Notes: generated by a model not told the origin, from the sequence alone. A stretch of 64,000 nt of DNA from Saprospiraceae bacterium (GCA_020629035.1 JAHDEC010000002.1:127228-191227); one strand, 5' to 3'. Positions 8,479 through 19,527 are shown, counted from the stretch's first letter. A program made the numbers and translations.

Positions 8479-8967
8479 GTGGCAAGCAAAATTTTAATTC
8501 TTACTAGACATGCTAAAGCAAGGGAGCGTGATTTTGTTACCAAGGATATAGAAAGACCGATTCGAGCTAAAGGTGTTCATCAAGCTTTATCTATCGGATT
8601 ACAACTAAAGGGGCTTGGTATTGTGCCAGATATCGTGATAAGTAGCCCATCCCTAAGGACTTTAGAGACTGCTAGATATATTAATTCACAACTTTCAAAG
8701 CCATGCGAGATTGCGATAGAAGATGAATTATATGATGCTTTTAAACATCAAATTATTGATAGCATACATATGTTAAATCCAAAGAATAATATTGTTCTTT
8801 ACGCTTTACACAATCCATCTATCACTGAATTAGTTTATGATTTGGATAGGAGTGAAGAGCGAATCTCACATTTAAGATGTGGTGAAACCATTATTGTCGA
8901 ACTAGGTCACGATTGGAAGGACTTTAATATTGCTCAAGATTATCCTATGAAACATTTAAAACCATGA
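8479..8967 (+). CDS. SixA-like histidine phosphatase
   Basis: A small protein of the histidine phosphatase (phosphoglycerate mutase-like) superfamily, 162 residues, closest in layout to the phosphohistidine phosphatase SixA. The catalytic RHA motif is at residues 10-12 (ILTRHAKARERD). The SSPSLRTLETA region and the second His in LHNPSITEL complete the active site. The start is GTG at 8479, because no ATG precedes the RH motif. A TACATTTG element overlaps this GTG, which is odd if it were the gene's own promoter. The stop overlaps the next ATG (ATGA), linking it to a small lipoprotein gene. Confidence 0.85.
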   Translation: MASKILILTRHAKARERDFVTKDIERPIRAKGVHQALSIGLQLKGLGIVPDIVISSPSLRTLETARYINSQLSKPCEIAIEDELYDAFKHQIIDSIHMLNPKNNIVLYALHNPSITELVYDLDRSEERISHLRCGETIIVELGHDWKDFNIAQDYPMKHLKP

Positions 8968-9302
8968 AGTATCATTTTTTAATCTATATAGCTGCCTTAT
9001 CCATGTTTACTTCATGTGCAACAAAGGATGATTTTGAATTTGATCGAGAGAAATACGTTGCAGTATTGGCAGACCTAACAGTACAAGGGCAGCTCACCAA
9101 GAAGTCAAGTGGTACAACAAAGGATAGTCTTGATTCTTTGTATCGAGCTCAAATAGAGGAGATTCATGACATTTCATTAATTAAATACGAAAGTGATATA
9201 AAGAAGATTCAACTGGATCCAGAAAGATATAAAGCCTTAGTAGAGGATGCATTTGATTTATTAAAGAGTCGAGAAAAAGAACTTGTAAAACAAAAAAAGT
9301 AA
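8964..9302 (+). CDS. Small lipoprotein, DUF4296-like
   Basis: A 112-residue putative lipoprotein with a short hydrophobic signal ending FTSC, Cys18 being the lipidation site. The mature part is charged and helical. The segments EKYVAVLADLTVQGQ and LIKYESDIKKIQLDPERYKALVEDAFDLL fit the pattern of DUF4296, a Bacteroidota-specific lipoprotein family of unknown function. It is translationally coupled to the SixA-like gene by an ATGA overlap. The two-component system follows after 77 nt. Confidence 0.65.
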   Translation: MKYHFLIYIAALSMFTSCATKDDFEFDREKYVAVLADLTVQGQLTKKSSGTTKDSLDSLYRAQIEEIHDISLIKYESDIKKIQLDPERYKALVEDAFDLLKSREKELVKQKK

Positions 9303-9353
9303 AACTTAATATTAATTTAATCTCAATCGACCCTTTGAAAATCGCAATTAGCA

Positions 9354-9361
9354 TTTCTTTG
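9354..9361 (+). promoter_or_regulatory. Candidate -7 element of the two-component operon
   Basis: TTTCTTTG, one mismatch from TAnnTTTG, lies 18 nt before the response-regulator ATG. A TTTG at 9334-9337 is 16 nt upstream, slightly short for a -33 element. Confidence 0.35.
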
Positions 9362-9379
9362 TGATAATAAATATGTAAA

Positions 9380-10066
9380 ATGACTCAGGAAGTTAAAATC
9401 ATGTTGGTTGATGATGAAGAAGATATTCTAGAATTCTTGGAATATAATCTAGTCAATGAGGGCTATGTAGTTGAAACAGCCATTAATGGAAATTTAGCTC
9501 TTGAGAAGTTGGAAAAATTTAATCCTCATTTAATGGTGCTCGATATTATGATGCCCGGACTTAATGGGATTGAGGTTTGTGAAAAGCTTAGACAAAATAA
9601 GCAGTGGGATGACATACTGATTGCTTTCCTAACGGCAAGATCAGAGTCATTTACCCATGTTTCTGCTCTAGATTCAGGAGGCGACGATTTTATCTCTAAA
9701 CCCGTCAAACCGAGTGTTTTTAAAAGTAGAATAAAAGCCATTTTACGGAGGCATCCATCACTCATGCAGGAGCAGAAAAATGAGATATTAGAACTTGATA
9801 AGCTCATTATTAATTTTGATCAATATAATGTTACCAAAGAAGGCAAGTCCATCAATTTAGCTAAGAAAGAATTTGAGTTGTTATCACTGCTAGTTTCAAA
9901 GCCGGGTAAAGTCTTTAAGCGAGCAGAAATTCTTAAAAAAGTTTGGGGGCAAGAAGTGATTGTGGGTGATAGGACTATAGATGTTCACATCAGAAAATTA
10001 AGAGAAAAAATAGGAAGTGCTTATATTCAAACAATTAAAGGCGTAGGATATAAATTCGATTTTTAA
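9380..10066 (+). CDS. OmpR/PhoB-family response regulator
   Basis: A 228-residue DNA-binding response regulator. The receiver domain (about 4-118) has acidic residues Asp11 and Asp12, the phosphoacceptor Asp55 (LMVLDIMMPG), the switch Thr in AFLTARSE and the Lys in ISKPVKPS. The C-terminal winged helix (about 130-226) shows INLAKKEFELLSLLVSKPGK and the typical end RTIDVHIRKLREKIG...TIKGVGYKF. The stop shares its last base with the kinase ATG (TAATG), so the pair is coupled. The arrangement resembles PhoB-PhoR, but no phosphate genes or clear Pho boxes are nearby, so the signal is left open. Confidence 0.93.
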   Translation: MTQEVKIMLVDDEEDILEFLEYNLVNEGYVVETAINGNLALEKLEKFNPHLMVLDIMMPGLNGIEVCEKLRQNKQWDDILIAFLTARSESFTHVSALDSGGDDFISKPVKPSVFKSRIKAILRRHPSLMQEQKNEILELDKLIINFDQYNVTKEGKSINLAKKEFELLSLLVSKPGKVFKRAEILKKVWGQEVIVGDRTIDVHIRKLREKIGSAYIQTIKGVGYKFDF

Positions 10067-11121
10067 TGTTTCAGCAAGTTTCGATTAAGAATTTCTCTAA
10101 TTACTTAGCATGTTTTATTGCTATTCTTAACACCGTATTATTAGTTGCTATTTCAGCTGGTTTGCAGCTTAAACTCTCCCTTGTTGCCTATCTCATTTTT
10201 TTGATAATTTCATTTGTGGGTTCCTATATATTGCTCAAGATATTTTTAGAGCAAGTGGTTTTAAAGAGAATAAGGCCAATTTATAAAATCATCAGGGATT
10301 CTAAACTTTCGCCTAAAGCTAAAGAACATGTAGACAATAAATCACTTAACAAATCAATGGCTACGGTTAATGATGAGGTAGTTAATTGGGCAGAATCTGC
10401 TCAACGAGAAATTAGTACTTTGAAATCCTTAGAAACCTACAGACAGAATTTTGTTGGGAATATCTCGCATGAATTGAAAACACCTATTTTTTCTATTCAA
10501 GGTTATATTCATACCTTATTAGATGGGGGAATAAATGATGATAAGATTAATATCAAATTTTTAGAAAAAGCTGCCGCAAACGCAACTCGTTTGCAAACGA
10601 TTGTTGAAGACCTAGAGTTGATAAATAAGCTTGAGTCCGACGAGTCTATTTTTCATATTACCACTTTTGACATTAAGGACTTAGTTAATGAAGTGATTTC
10701 AGACTTGGAGTCTCATTCCAAGGAAAATAATATCACCATAAGATGGAAAGAAAATGCTTCTGACCAGTTCCAGGTAAACGCTGATAAAGAATCGATTCGC
10801 CAAGTATTAATCAATTTAATCGTAAACTCCATCAAATATGGAAAGCATGGTGGGATTACGGAAATAGGCGCTTATGACCTATCAGAAGAAATATTAATTG
10901 AAGTTTCTGATAATGGAATTGGTATCAAAGAAGACCATATGAAACATCTTTTTGATAGGTTCTATAGGGTAGATAAAGGTAGATCTAGACAATCAGGAGG
11001 TAGTGGATTAGGTCTCTCTATCGTCAAGCACATTATAGAATCCCATGGACAAACCATAAATGTTAGAAGTACACTTGATATTGGATCTACCTTTGGATTT
11101 ACCTTAGATAAAAGCAAATAG
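10066..11121 (+). CDS. Sensor histidine kinase, PhoR-like
   Basis: A 351-residue inner-membrane histidine kinase. Two transmembrane helices at about 14-34 and 38-60 are separated by only a few residues, so there is almost no periplasmic sensor and it probably senses membrane or cytoplasmic signals. The HisKA box FVGNISHELKTPIFSIQGYI has His135 as the phosphorylated residue. The ATPase domain has an N box (LINLIVNSIKYG), G1 (DNGIGI), an F box (LFDRFYR) and G2 (GGSGLGLSIV). It is the partner of the preceding response regulator. Confidence 0.93.
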   Translation: MFQQVSIKNFSNYLACFIAILNTVLLVAISAGLQLKLSLVAYLIFLIISFVGSYILLKIFLEQVVLKRIRPIYKIIRDSKLSPKAKEHVDNKSLNKSMATVNDEVVNWAESAQREISTLKSLETYRQNFVGNISHELKTPIFSIQGYIHTLLDGGINDDKINIKFLEKAAANATRLQTIVEDLELINKLESDESIFHITTFDIKDLVNEVISDLESHSKENNITIRWKENASDQFQVNADKESIRQVLINLIVNSIKYGKHGGITEIGAYDLSEEILIEVSDNGIGIKEDHMKHLFDRFYRVDKGRSRQSGGSGLGLSIVKHIIESHGQTINVRSTLDIGSTFGFTLDKSK

Positions 11122-11135
11122 AACTCAAGCTAATC

Positions 11136-12428
11136 CTAATCTTCAGCAATAATAATTGGATCGATAGAATTTAATCTTTCAGTCAGCAGCTTAGCTTTTT
11201 GATTAAAACTTTCCATATCTGATTCAGGCAGCGGATCAGCAGGAGGAAAATTCTCCCTTAGGTGATTAATCTGTACTCCATTTTTCCAGAATCTAAAACA
11301 TACGTGCGGACCGGTTGCTAATCCTGTAGAACCGACATATCCAATGGTTTGTCCCTGATTAACTCTAGTACCTGTTTTAATTCCTTTTGCAAAACCACTC
11401 ATGTGTAGATATTGCGTTTCATAGGTCTTATCATGTCGGATTTTAACATACTTTCCGTTATTCCTAGTGTAAGACACTTTAGTGACAACACCATTAGCAA
11501 CCGAGAAAATAGGTGTTCCTCGTGAAGCAGCATAGTCAGTACCTAGATGAGGTATCTTTCGTTTCTTAATGGGATGAATTCTGTTTCTGTTATATCTAGA
11601 TGATATTCTAGAAAACTTAACTGGAGCTCTTAAAAAAGCACCTTTCGTTGGACGGCCTTCTAAATCATAAAATCCATCATAACGATCATTCTCAAAGTAA
11701 ACAGCATAATGCTCACCTTGACTATTTTTGAAATAAGCTCCCAATACTTCACCAAACATTGGCTCTTTATCTTCGATGTGTATTTCCTGATAGATCAGTT
11801 TAAATTCATCTCCCTTCTGAATGTGATAAAAATCAACGGATGAGGCTAAAGCATCTTCCATTTTCGAAATCAGTTCATAACCTAAACCTGCAGATTCCAT
11901 TGCTTGAGAAAGACTTGAAGTAATGACTCCGTGGGCTTCAGATTCACAAACCTCAAAAGGTCGTTCAACTGTTTCAACTTGGACATCTTTATCTTCACAA
12001 AAAGTATATTTTAAGTATTCCTTTTTTCCTAATTCATAAAACATGTAACAAGGAGCATCACATTCTTCCGTTCTTACAAAGGTTAAATCCTTTCCTGCTC
12101 TAAAAGATCTTACATTAAAAATGTCAGCGGTATTTTTTACGAAGGTGAGGGTTTGATCGAAATTGATCTCATTAAGATTTAAAATCTCACCCATAAACTG
12201 ATTAGGTTTTATGGTATGTGTGTGGAAGTGAAATTGGCTTGGACTCAAACCAAAAACTAATTTTTCTGCTTCTTTTTGTTCTCTCGTATCCTCAGCTGGT
12301 TTCTTACTTTTATCAAAAGTCAGAAATGATGATATAACAAAAAATGCACAAATCGAAAAAGCAATAATCAATAAAAATTCAATGCTTTTCTTCTCTCTCT
12401 TGAGCAGTTCGGGACTCTCTAAACTCAT
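11136..12428 (-). CDS. M23-family peptidoglycan DD-metallopeptidase
   Basis: A 430-residue envelope protein with one N-terminal membrane anchor (about 17-38) and the rest in the periplasm. The LytM/M23 domain starts at His294 of HLGTD (metal ligands His294 and Asp298), continues through His342 (YLHMSG) and ends at GPHVCFRFW. The usual HxH is HxC here, with His375 and Cys377, so the third zinc ligand would be a cysteine. The region before it (about 50-280) is a regulatory or docking part with two OapA-like segments. It is expected to cleave peptide cross-links in peptidoglycan or to activate an amidase. It is convergent with the kinase gene and divergent from folP. Confidence 0.88.
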   Translation of the reverse strand: MSLESPELLKREKKSIEFLLIIAFSICAFFVISSFLTFDKSKKPAEDTREQKEAEKLVFGLSPSQFHFHTHTIKPNQFMGEILNLNEINFDQTLTFVKNTADIFNVRSFRAGKDLTFVRTEECDAPCYMFYELGKKEYLKYTFCEDKDVQVETVERPFEVCESEAHGVITSSLSQAMESAGLGYELISKMEDALASSVDFYHIQKGDEFKLIYQEIHIEDKEPMFGEVLGAYFKNSQGEHYAVYFENDRYDGFYDLEGRPTKGAFLRAPVKFSRISSRYNRNRIHPIKKRKIPHLGTDYAASRGTPIFSVANGVVTKVSYTRNNGKYVKIRHDKTYETQYLHMSGFAKGIKTGTRVNQGQTIGYVGSTGLATGPHVCFRFWKNGVQINHLRENFPPADPLPESDMESFNQKAKLLTERLNSIDPIIIAED

Positions 12429-12594
12429 TATTAAACAGGTTGACGTTAATTTGCAAAAACGTTCGGATATTGTTCAATGATTGCCAAATTTAATAAAAAG
12501 CATTGGGAATAATAAAAGAATAGGCTCTCGATATTATTAATAACATGCTTTTAACGTATTACATTAATAATCATACAATTAATAGCAGAAAACC

Positions 12595-12602
12595 TACCTT
12601 TG
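12595..12602 (+). promoter_or_regulatory. Candidate -7 element of folP
   Basis: TACCTTTG matches TAnnTTTG and lies 22 nt before the folP ATG, giving a leader of about 18 nt. No clear -33 element is seen. Confidence 0.55.
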
Positions 12603-12624
12603 AGAAGCATAAACAAATGCCCCT

Positions 12625-13449
12625 ATGTTGTATAATCTTCAAGGTAAAATTGTCAATTTTAAGGAGACCAAAATAATGGGAATTCTGAACCTAAGTGCTG
12701 AGTCATTCTATAATCAGCAGGTATCAAGTAGCATTGACTCGTTGTTAAATCTAGCTGATAAACATGTACGAGATGGCGCGGATATTTTAGATCTTGGAGC
12801 TGTTTCTTCTAAACCGTTTGCTCCAAAAATTGATGAAGCAGAAGAGTGGAAAAGATTGAAGGAACCTCTACAACAGCTTCAATTAGCCTTTCCTAATGCT
12901 ATTTTTTCCATAGATACTAGTAGATCAAGCATTGCTGAGAAAACACTCAGTGCTGGAGTCCAGATCATTAATGACATTAGCCTGTTAAGTGATAGGAAAA
13001 TGTCAGCAGTAATTAGTCGTTATCAATGTGCTTATATTTTAATGCATACCCAAGGCACTCCAGAAACTATGCAATTGAATCCTAATTACAAACAAGTAAC
13101 GGCAGACATTATTAAAGGTCTTTCGAATCAAATAAAAAAACTCAAGGAAGTGGGATTCGATCAAGTTATCATTGATCCTGGTTTTGGCTTCGGAAAATCC
13201 ATTGATCATAATTATCAGATACTACGTGGAATGAAATCTTTTGGGTTTTTGAATGTTCCTTTATTAGCAGGCTTAAGTAGAAAATCAATGTTGTACAAAT
13301 TACTAAAAACGACACCAGAAGAAGCATTAAATGCTAGCACTGCTGCCCATATGTTATGCCTGTTAAATGGAGCAAATGTCCTACGCGTACATGATGTCAA
13401 GCAAGCAAAAGAAACAATAGAAATATATAATAAGTATTTAGATAATTAA
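12625..13449 (+). CDS. folP: Dihydropteroate synthase
   Basis: Joins p-aminobenzoate to the pterin pyrophosphate in folate synthesis, in the cytoplasm. 274 residues, normal length. Conserved stretches of the TIM barrel are IMGILNLSAESFYN (usually ILNVTPDSF), GADILDLGAVSSKP, FSIDTSR, IINDISLL, LMHTQGTP, IIDPGFGFGKS, AGLSRKSM and RVHDV near the C-terminus. The ATG at 12625 is chosen; a nearby ATG at 12617 is out of frame. Neighbouring genes do not belong to the folate pathway. Confidence 0.95.
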   Translation: MLYNLQGKIVNFKETKIMGILNLSAESFYNQQVSSSIDSLLNLADKHVRDGADILDLGAVSSKPFAPKIDEAEEWKRLKEPLQQLQLAFPNAIFSIDTSRSSIAEKTLSAGVQIINDISLLSDRKMSAVISRYQCAYILMHTQGTPETMQLNPNYKQVTADIIKGLSNQIKKLKEVGFDQVIIDPGFGFGKSIDHNYQILRGMKSFGFLNVPLLAGLSRKSMLYKLLKTTPEEALNASTAAHMLCLLNGANVLRVHDVKQAKETIEIYNKYLDN

Positions 13450-13466
13450 GCCAGAGAATCATTCGT

Positions 13467-13474
13467 TAAATTTG
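13467..13474 (+). promoter_or_regulatory. Candidate -7 element of tamB
   Basis: TAAATTTG matches TAnnTTTG, 29 nt before the ATG at 13504 and just after the folP stop. Confidence 0.5.
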
Positions 13475-13503
13475 TGTGTTAGTTAAAGTAGTGGATTGAA
13501 TTA

Positions 13504-16500
13504 ATGCCTAAGGAAAAAACAAATAATACAAAGGAGAAAAAATCAAGATCAAGCTTGTATTGGCTTTTGATGATCTTTTTATTATTGGTTGCGCTTTTCT
13601 TCTTGTTCTTATTCACATTTCCTCCATTACAACAAAAAGCTGTTGACCTAGCATTTAATCGTATAAATGATCGGATCGAGGGCGAATTTTCCGTAGAAAA
13701 GGTGGACTTCAATGTGTTTTCAGGCATTGAATTTAATGGCTTGCTTGTCAAAGATCATAAAGTGGATACACTGCTCTACATTGAATCCTTCACTACCGGC
13801 TTTGCACAAGGACTAAAATCTCTGTTTTCCAAAAAACTATTTCTCAATAAGTTAAATGTAGATCAGGCAAAACTAAACATCGTTACATATAAAGATGAAA
13901 GCTCTAACAATCTAAACCAACTTCTAAATTCTTTAGTCACTAAAAAAGAACAGGAAGTTGTGATAAGTCAGGACTCTTCAGAAGTATTTGATTTAACCAT
14001 CGAAAGACTAAAACTCACTGAATCGGAGGTAATCATTGAGGATAAAAACCAAGGAACTAAGCAGCACATAATGCTAGCAGATGCTAAAGCTAATATTGAG
14101 TCCTTCGATATTGAAACCAAATCACTAAGATTGTCCGATGTATTTATTGAACACCCTGAAGTCTTTATTTCTAAATTCTTAAATAGTAAAAACAACATTG
14201 AAAAAGATATAGCTGACGAAAGTACGACTACCGAAACTGAGGTGGCAAGTCAGGAAAACGACTGGGAAATTAGCATCGCCAAATTGGCCATAGAAAATGG
14301 GATGTTATCTAACATTGTTTTAAACCCAAGTCAAAAACATAATCCTATTTATTTTGATCCAAATAACTTCAATTTATCTTCCGTGGATATCACACTGGAT
14401 TCAGTTAAAACTAATTTTAAATTAGCTCATTCAACCAGTAGTTTTGATACTAAATTTATATTAAATAACCAGCAAAAGCCCTATAGTATTAAGGGCGAAT
14501 CATCCACTTTTAATGATCGGATATTAGCTGTGGAAGCATTAGATATAGAAACCACAAAAAGTAAGATTAAGCAAGATGTTAGTCTTAAATATTATGGCTT
14601 GGCAGATTTCAAAGAATTTACAAAATACGTAAACATTAAAGCAGATATAAGTCCTTCCGTGATAGATTTGTCTGACTTAATTTACTTTATTCCCAGCCTA
14701 GCAGAAAAATCATTCTTTAGTGATAACCAAACCGAAAAAATAAACATTGCCGGTAATTTCAAAGGAAGGATTGAAAGCTTTAATGTAAGTGATTTACAAC
14801 TAGCATTAGGATCTAAAATCACCTTGAGTAGCGATGTGTCCATTAAGAATATTACAGATATAGATAATGCTTTCCTAGTACTTAATATAAACGAAGGTAA
14901 GACAAGCATTTCTGAACTCAAAGAATTGATTCCAGGCTTTGTGCTGCCTCCTGAATTTGACAAGTTAGGCAGCTTAGATTATACTGGAAGGTTTAGTGGG
15001 TTTATTTATGATTTCGTTTCGTTTGGTCAGCTTGAAACCGAACTTGGCTATGCCGATCTAGATTTAAGGTTAGATACTAAAGGTGGAAGAAACAATGCGA
15101 AATATAGCGGAAGAATGGATTTGTTTGATTTCGATATGAAACGATGGACTGGAGATAAACGCTTTGGCAAATTAACGATGAATTCATCCATTAAGAATGG
15201 CCAAGGCTTAACCTTGGATTTGCTGAGGTCTGATCTTGAAGCCAATATCCTTAGTCTTGATTTTAATGACTACGTTTATCAAGATGTATCTTTAAACGGG
15301 ATTTTTGAGAAGCGTGCTTTTAATGGGGTTTTCAACATTGATAATGAAGCTATTTCAATGGATTTCGATGGCCAATTTTTAGTAACTGATAGTTTAAATT
15401 TTGTAACCGACTTAAATGCTCAAGTCAAGGAGATTGACTTGAGAAGACTCAACTTTTCAAAAGAACCCATCGTCCTGAAAGGTGCCTTTGATTTGGAAGT
15501 GGAAGGAAATAATATATTAAATATTGTGGGGACAGCTGATGTGGATAATCTCTACTTTCTATATAAAGATAAGGAGTACAAAACAGACAGTTTATTTCTA
15601 AGTTCATCACCAGGATTAGACGGAAGAAGATCTATCTTTTTTAGTTCTGATATTGCCAATTTTATACTAGAAGGAAAAATTAATTTCAATGATCTACCTC
15701 AACAGATAAACTACATAGTGAGAAAGAATTTTCCATCATGGGTAGATATTCTGCAACTGCCTAATCAAACTCCAGCAAAAGCTAAGCAAGACTTCAGTTA
15801 TAAATTGGAAATTAACGATTCGGAAGAGTTTTTAGACTTATTTGAAATTCCATGTTTGCACATTGAAGGCTTTACTTCCACTGGAACCTTTATTTCTGAA
15901 CAGGATGAATTGTTTTCGGAAAATTATTTTGATATAATCGAGTGCAATAACTTCAAAGCTGAAGGTATTGACTTTACAACTAATTACCTAAATGGCAGAC
16001 TTAAGTCATCGCTTCGATTAGATAAATACATCCTGGGAGAGAACGAATTTCCTACTTTGGATGCCTTTATTCGAACCGAAGATGAAATGGTCAATCTGCG
16101 AGTAAAAACAGCTAATGTGTTGGATGACCCAGGAAAAATTGATTTTGAAATTCTAGCTATCGCAGAAAACGACTCCATTAAGTTTAATATTGAAGAAAAC
16201 AATTGGAGCATGCTGGATGCAGATTGGTTCTTTAATAGTGGAAATGAAATAGTAGTTAGTAATGAGTTTATAGATGTAGAGAATTTCAACCTTTCAGATG
16301 GATACCGAAACATAAGCTTAAATGACATAAACAATAAAGGCTTAGCCCTTTCTGTAAAAAATGTTGATCTAGCATTGGTGAATCCAATCTTAGATTTGAA
16401 TGAGTTTGATTTTTCAGGTGAAATAGATGTGACAGCTCGAGTAAATGATGTATTTACAGAAAAAAGAACCTGGCTAGAGATTGAAACAGAAAGTCTATAT

Positions 16501-18345
16501 CTAAATGACTTTTATTATGGAAATTTAATCTTAAATACAGCCACTGATGACTTTAATACTTTTAATGGTAATATTATAAATGAGCGTAGTGAAGATGGCT
16601 TAGAAGTGGTGGGTAATTTCGATGTAGATATTGAGAAAAAATGGGTTGATGCCTATGTAAAGGCTAATGATTTTGATTTAAATTTCTTGGAATTTATCAT
16701 CAAGGAGGGTATTGAGGATACGTGGGGATTATGCAATATTGAGGGTTCTTTCTCTGGTAGTTTTGATGATCTAAGTATTAATGGCACCGTTAATGTACCC
16801 AATGGAGGGACCAAGGTTATCTACCTAAATAATGCCATTGTCATAAAAAATCAAACGGCTTACATCACCGAGAATCAAGTAAACTTAAATAATGCCGAAA
16901 TTATAGATGCTCAGGGTAATGTGGCGCTAATCCAAGGTGGATTAAAGCATAAATTTTTCAAAGAGTTTGAAGCAGACGTTCGATTAACTTCCGATCGATT
17001 TATTGGTTTAAATACAACCATCCAAGATAATCCTGACTATTACGGTTTTGCAATTGGAAAATTTGATGTTGATATTCAAGGGCCTTTTGAGCGGATTAAT
17101 ATGAACATTGAAGCTACGACTGCTTCTGGATCTGAACTTAATATTCCAGTTGATGCTTCGACATCTAATTACGAAGAGAGTTTTATAACTTTTATAGAAA
17201 AAGAAGATCTGATCCGAGGGCCTAAACAGTTGAATGTTCCATCAAGCTTTGAACTGGAGGGAATTAACCTAACCATGAATCTAAGTCTAACACCTGAAGC
17301 CAATGTAAACATCATTTTCGATCAGGAATTAAATGATGTCATAAAAGCTAATGGGAGAGGTGATTTAGCTATAACCATTCGGCGAACAGGAGAATTTGAC
17401 ATATTTGGTGGTTATGAAATTAATCGAGGGAATTACCTATTTACGGCACTTGGAGGTGCTGTATCTAAACCCTTTGTTGTGGAGCCCGGTAGTTTAATTT
17501 CATGGACTGGAGATCCCATTAATGCAGACTTAAATATCAAGGCAAATCTGGCTGGTTTAAGAACGCCCTTAACCATCTTTCTAGGAGATTATATTTCAGT
17601 AGCAGGAGAGGATATTCGAGCTGAAGCCAGTAAGTCAACAGATGTAGATTTAGGGATGCAATTGACAGGAACTTTATACAACCCAGAAGTTACTTTCGGT
17701 TTGAGCTTCCCTGAAGTTACTGGCGAACTAACAAATTATGTTTCTACCAGACTCAGAGCATTAGAAGAAAATGAGGCCGATCTAAATAATCAGGTAGCTG
17801 CTCTTTTGTTGTTTCAGGGCTTTGTTCCTGAGGAGAACTTGACGCAGCATATTAATCCAGTTAATTTAGCACAAACAGGGATTAACTCCCTGAGTGATTT
17901 TTTATCTGGACAATTATCTTATTATGTTTCAGGCTTCTTAAATGATATTTTGGCAGAAGATTCATACATTTCAGGTATAGACTTTCAGGTTGGTTTCAAT
18001 GATAATGTCCAAAATGGTGGAGTCTCGATTTTACCTGATGAAGTGGAGGTTCATGTAAATCCACAGTTTCAAGGAGGTAAATGGGGAATAGATGGTGGAG
18101 TTAATTATGTTCGTAATTCCCAATATTTTAATACAGATGGTTATGTGGTGGGCGATTTTACGGTAGATTATTATATCACCGATGATCGAAGACTAAAATT
18201 GCGAATCTACGGTAAATATGACCTCGATGCATTTGAAGATCCTACGAACCCTCAACGAGTCCAGAAGTATGGTCTAGGACTTACTTATAGGAGAGAGTTT
18301 GGCAATATGTTGGACTTGAGAAGAGACCTTAAAGCCTTAAATTAA
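13504..18345 (+). CDS. tamB: Translocation and assembly module protein TamB (DUF490/AsmA-like)
   Basis: A 1613-residue envelope protein. One transmembrane helix at about 17-40 anchors it in the inner membrane. The remainder is a very long, beta-strand-rich periplasmic region typical of TamB/AsmA-like lipid-transfer bridges. The C-terminal TamB domain is recognised in [59 protein letters not shown] and the final beta-rich segment. In proteobacteria TamB works with TamA in outer-membrane protein insertion or phospholipid transport. No TamA-like gene lies next to it here. It is monocistronic with its own promoter candidate, and its stop overlaps the convergent aroC stop by 4 nt. Confidence 0.9.
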   Translation: MPKEKTNNTKEKKSRSSLYWLLMIFLLLVALFFLFLFTFPPLQQKAVDLAFNRINDRIEGEFSVEKVDFNVFSGIEFNGLLVKDHKVDTLLYIESFTTGFAQGLKSLFSKKLFLNKLNVDQAKLNIVTYKDESSNNLNQLLNSLVTKKEQEVVISQDSSEVFDLTIERLKLTESEVIIEDKNQGTKQHIMLADAKANIESFDIETKSLRLSDVFIEHPEVFISKFLNSKNNIEKDIADESTTTETEVASQENDWEISIAKLAIENGMLSNIVLNPSQKHNPIYFDPNNFNLSSVDITLDSVKTNFKLAHSTSSFDTKFILNNQQKPYSIKGESSTFNDRILAVEALDIETTKSKIKQDVSLKYYGLADFKEFTKYVNIKADISPSVIDLSDLIYFIPSLAEKSFFSDNQTEKINIAGNFKGRIESFNVSDLQLALGSKITLSSDVSIKNITDIDNAFLVLNINEGKTSISELKELIPGFVLPPEFDKLGSLDYTGRFSGFIYDFVSFGQLETELGYADLDLRLDTKGGRNNAKYSGRMDLFDFDMKRWTGDKRFGKLTMNSSIKNGQGLTLDLLRSDLEANILSLDFNDYVYQDVSLNGIFEKRAFNGVFNIDNEAISMDFDGQFLVTDSLNFVTDLNAQVKEIDLRRLNFSKEPIVLKGAFDLEVEGNNILNIVGTADVDNLYFLYKDKEYKTDSLFLSSSPGLDGRRSIFFSSDIANFILEGKINFNDLPQQINYIVRKNFPSWVDILQLPNQTPAKAKQDFSYKLEINDSEEFLDLFEIPCLHIEGFTSTGTFISEQDELFSENYFDIIECNNFKAEGIDFTTNYLNGRLKSSLRLDKYILGENEFPTLDAFIRTEDEMVNLRVKTANVLDDPGKIDFEILAIAENDSIKFNIEENNWSMLDADWFFNSGNEIVVSNEFIDVENFNLSDGYRNISLNDINNKGLALSVKNVDLALVNPILDLNEFDFSGEIDVTARVNDVFTEKRTWLEIETESLYLNDFYYGNLILNTATDDFNTFNGNIINERSEDGLEVVGNFDVDIEKKWVDAYVKANDFDLNFLEFIIKEGIEDTWGLCNIEGSFSGSFDDLSINGTVNVPNGGTKVIYLNNAIVIKNQTAYITENQVNLNNAEIIDAQGNVALIQGGLKHKFFKEFEADVRLTSDRFIGLNTTIQDNPDYYGFAIGKFDVDIQGPFERINMNIEATTASGSELNIPVDASTSNYEESFITFIEKEDLIRGPKQLNVPSSFELEGINLTMNLSLTPEANVNIIFDQELNDVIKANGRGDLAITIRRTGEFDIFGGYEINRGNYLFTALGGAVSKPFVVEPGSLISWTGDPINADLNIKANLAGLRTPLTIFLGDYISVAGEDIRAEASKSTDVDLGMQLTGTLYNPEVTFGLSFPEVTGELTNYVSTRLRALEENEADLNNQVAALLLFQGFVPEENLTQHINPVNLAQTGINSLSDFLSGQLSYYVSGFLNDILAEDSYISGIDFQVGFNDNVQNGGVSILPDEVEVHVNPQFQGGKWGIDGGVNYVRNSQYFNTDGYVVGDFTVDYYITDDRRLKLRIYGKYDLDAFEDPTNPQRVQKYGLGLTYRREFGNMLDLRRDLKALN

Positions 18346-19418
18346 ATTTTACTTGCCCTTGCTCTTAATAAGTGGTCAGCAAGGGTTAATGCAGCCATCG
18401 CTTCTACAATGGGTACTGCTCTTGGAACCACACATGGATCATGTCTCCCTTTTGCTTCTAATTGCACATTTTCTCCTTCAGTATTTATGGAGGATTGTGA
18501 TTGCATAATAGTTGATACGGGTTTAAAAGCTACCTTAAAATATATGGGCATTCCATTGCTGATGCCTCCTTGGATTCCTCCTGAATAATTAGTCTTAGTG
18601 ACTATCTTACCCTCATTCATTTCGAATACATCATTATGTTCAGAACCCATCATTCGAGTGGCTTCAAAACCTGAACCTAATTCAAAACCTTTTACGGCAT
18701 TGATACTCATCATAGCCTTAGCTAAATCAGCATTTAATCGATCAAAAACAGGTTCTCCCAATCCCACAGGAACTCCAGTTATCTCACATTTTACAATTCC
18801 TCCGACGGTATTTCCTGCTTTTTTAATTTGTCCAATGGCGCTTATCATAGATGTTGCAATATCCTTATTAGGACATCTGACAATATTTTGCTCTATTTCG
18901 GTATAATCTATTGCTGATGTTTCATTTAGAGAAATGCTGCCTACGGCATATACATATGCCTGAATAGTTACCTTATAGTGGTCTAGTAACATTTTGGCAA
19001 TTGCTCCTGCAGCTACCCGAGCGGCCGTCTCTCTTGCTGATGATCGACCACCGCCTTTATGGTCTCTGATACCATATTTTGCGTAATAACTATAGTCTGC
19101 ATGGCTTGGCCTGAAGGAATGTTCTAAATGCTTATAGTCTTTTGATTGCTGGTTAGTATTTGCAATCCATAAGGCGATTGGAGCGCCAGTAGTCTTATTA
19201 TTAAGGGTTCCAGATAGAATACTACAACTATCTGGCTCGTTTCTGGAAGTAGTCACCTTAGATTGTCCAGGTCTCCTTCTTTGCAAGTCTTGTTCTATTT
19301 TTTGAGGATCAATGTCGAGACCGGCAGGACAGCCGTCAATCACCACACCTATTCCTTCTCCATGTGACTCACCGAAAGTGGTGATGCTAAAGAGTTTTCC
19401 AAATGTATTTCCGCCCAT
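18342..19418 (-). CDS. aroC: Chorismate synthase
   Basis: Makes chorismate from 5-enolpyruvylshikimate 3-phosphate using reduced FMN, the last step of the shikimate pathway. 358 residues from the ATG at 19418, which gives the standard start [20 protein letters not shown]. The frame extends 11 codons further upstream, but those are non-homologous and would cover the promoter. Motifs: [66 protein letters not shown] and [26 protein letters not shown] element lies 4 nt upstream of this ATG, so the transcript may be leaderless. It is convergent with tamB and divergent from mutS2. Confidence 0.96.
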   Translation of the reverse strand: MGGNTFGKLFSITTFGESHGEGIGVVIDGCPAGLDIDPQKIEQDLQRRRPGQSKVTTSRNEPDSCSILSGTLNNKTTGAPIALWIANTNQQSKDYKHLEHSFRPSHADYSYYAKYGIRDHKGGGRSSARETAARVAAGAIAKMLLDHYKVTIQAYVYAVGSISLNETSAIDYTEIEQNIVRCPNKDIATSMISAIGQIKKAGNTVGGIVKCEITGVPVGLGEPVFDRLNADLAKAMMSINAVKGFELGSGFEATRMMGSEHNDVFEMNEGKIVTKTNYSGGIQGGISNGMPIYFKVAFKPVSTIMQSQSSINTEGENVQLEAKGRHDPCVVPRAVPIVEAMAALTLADHLLRARASKI

Positions 19419-19422
19419 ATTG

Positions 19423-19430
19423 CAAAGAAA
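19423..19430 (-). promoter_or_regulatory. Candidate -7 element of aroC, 4 nt from the start codon
   Basis: On the minus strand: TTTCTTTG (one mismatch to TAnnTTTG), then CAAT, then the ATG. Transcription would start at or next to the ATG. Confidence 0.45.
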
Positions 19431-19492
19431 ATTAAATTGGACCATAAGCACATTATGTTTTAATAATTAATGCAAATCATTAAATATTTACC

Positions 19493-19523
19493 TTGTTGTC
19501 TTTTATGCAATAGTGTACTTTTG
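19493..19523 (+). promoter_or_regulatory. mutS2 promoter (-33 TTGTTG, -7 TACTTTTG)
   Basis: TTGTTG at 19493-19498 and TACTTTTG at 19516-19523 are 17 nt apart, a good match to the Bacteroidota promoter. The -7 element ends 4 nt before the ATG at 19528, implying a leaderless or nearly leaderless mRNA. Confidence 0.6.
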
Positions 19524-19527
19524 TGCC

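Noticed and set aside
9380-11121. Naming the two-component pair phoB/phoR
   Set aside because: Domain layout fits, but there is no phosphate transport or Pho-box context and the kinase lacks a clear PAS domain.
19419-19451. Longer start for chorismate synthase
   Set aside because: The additional residues are not family-like and cover the promoter element; the ATG at 19418 gives the known N-terminus.
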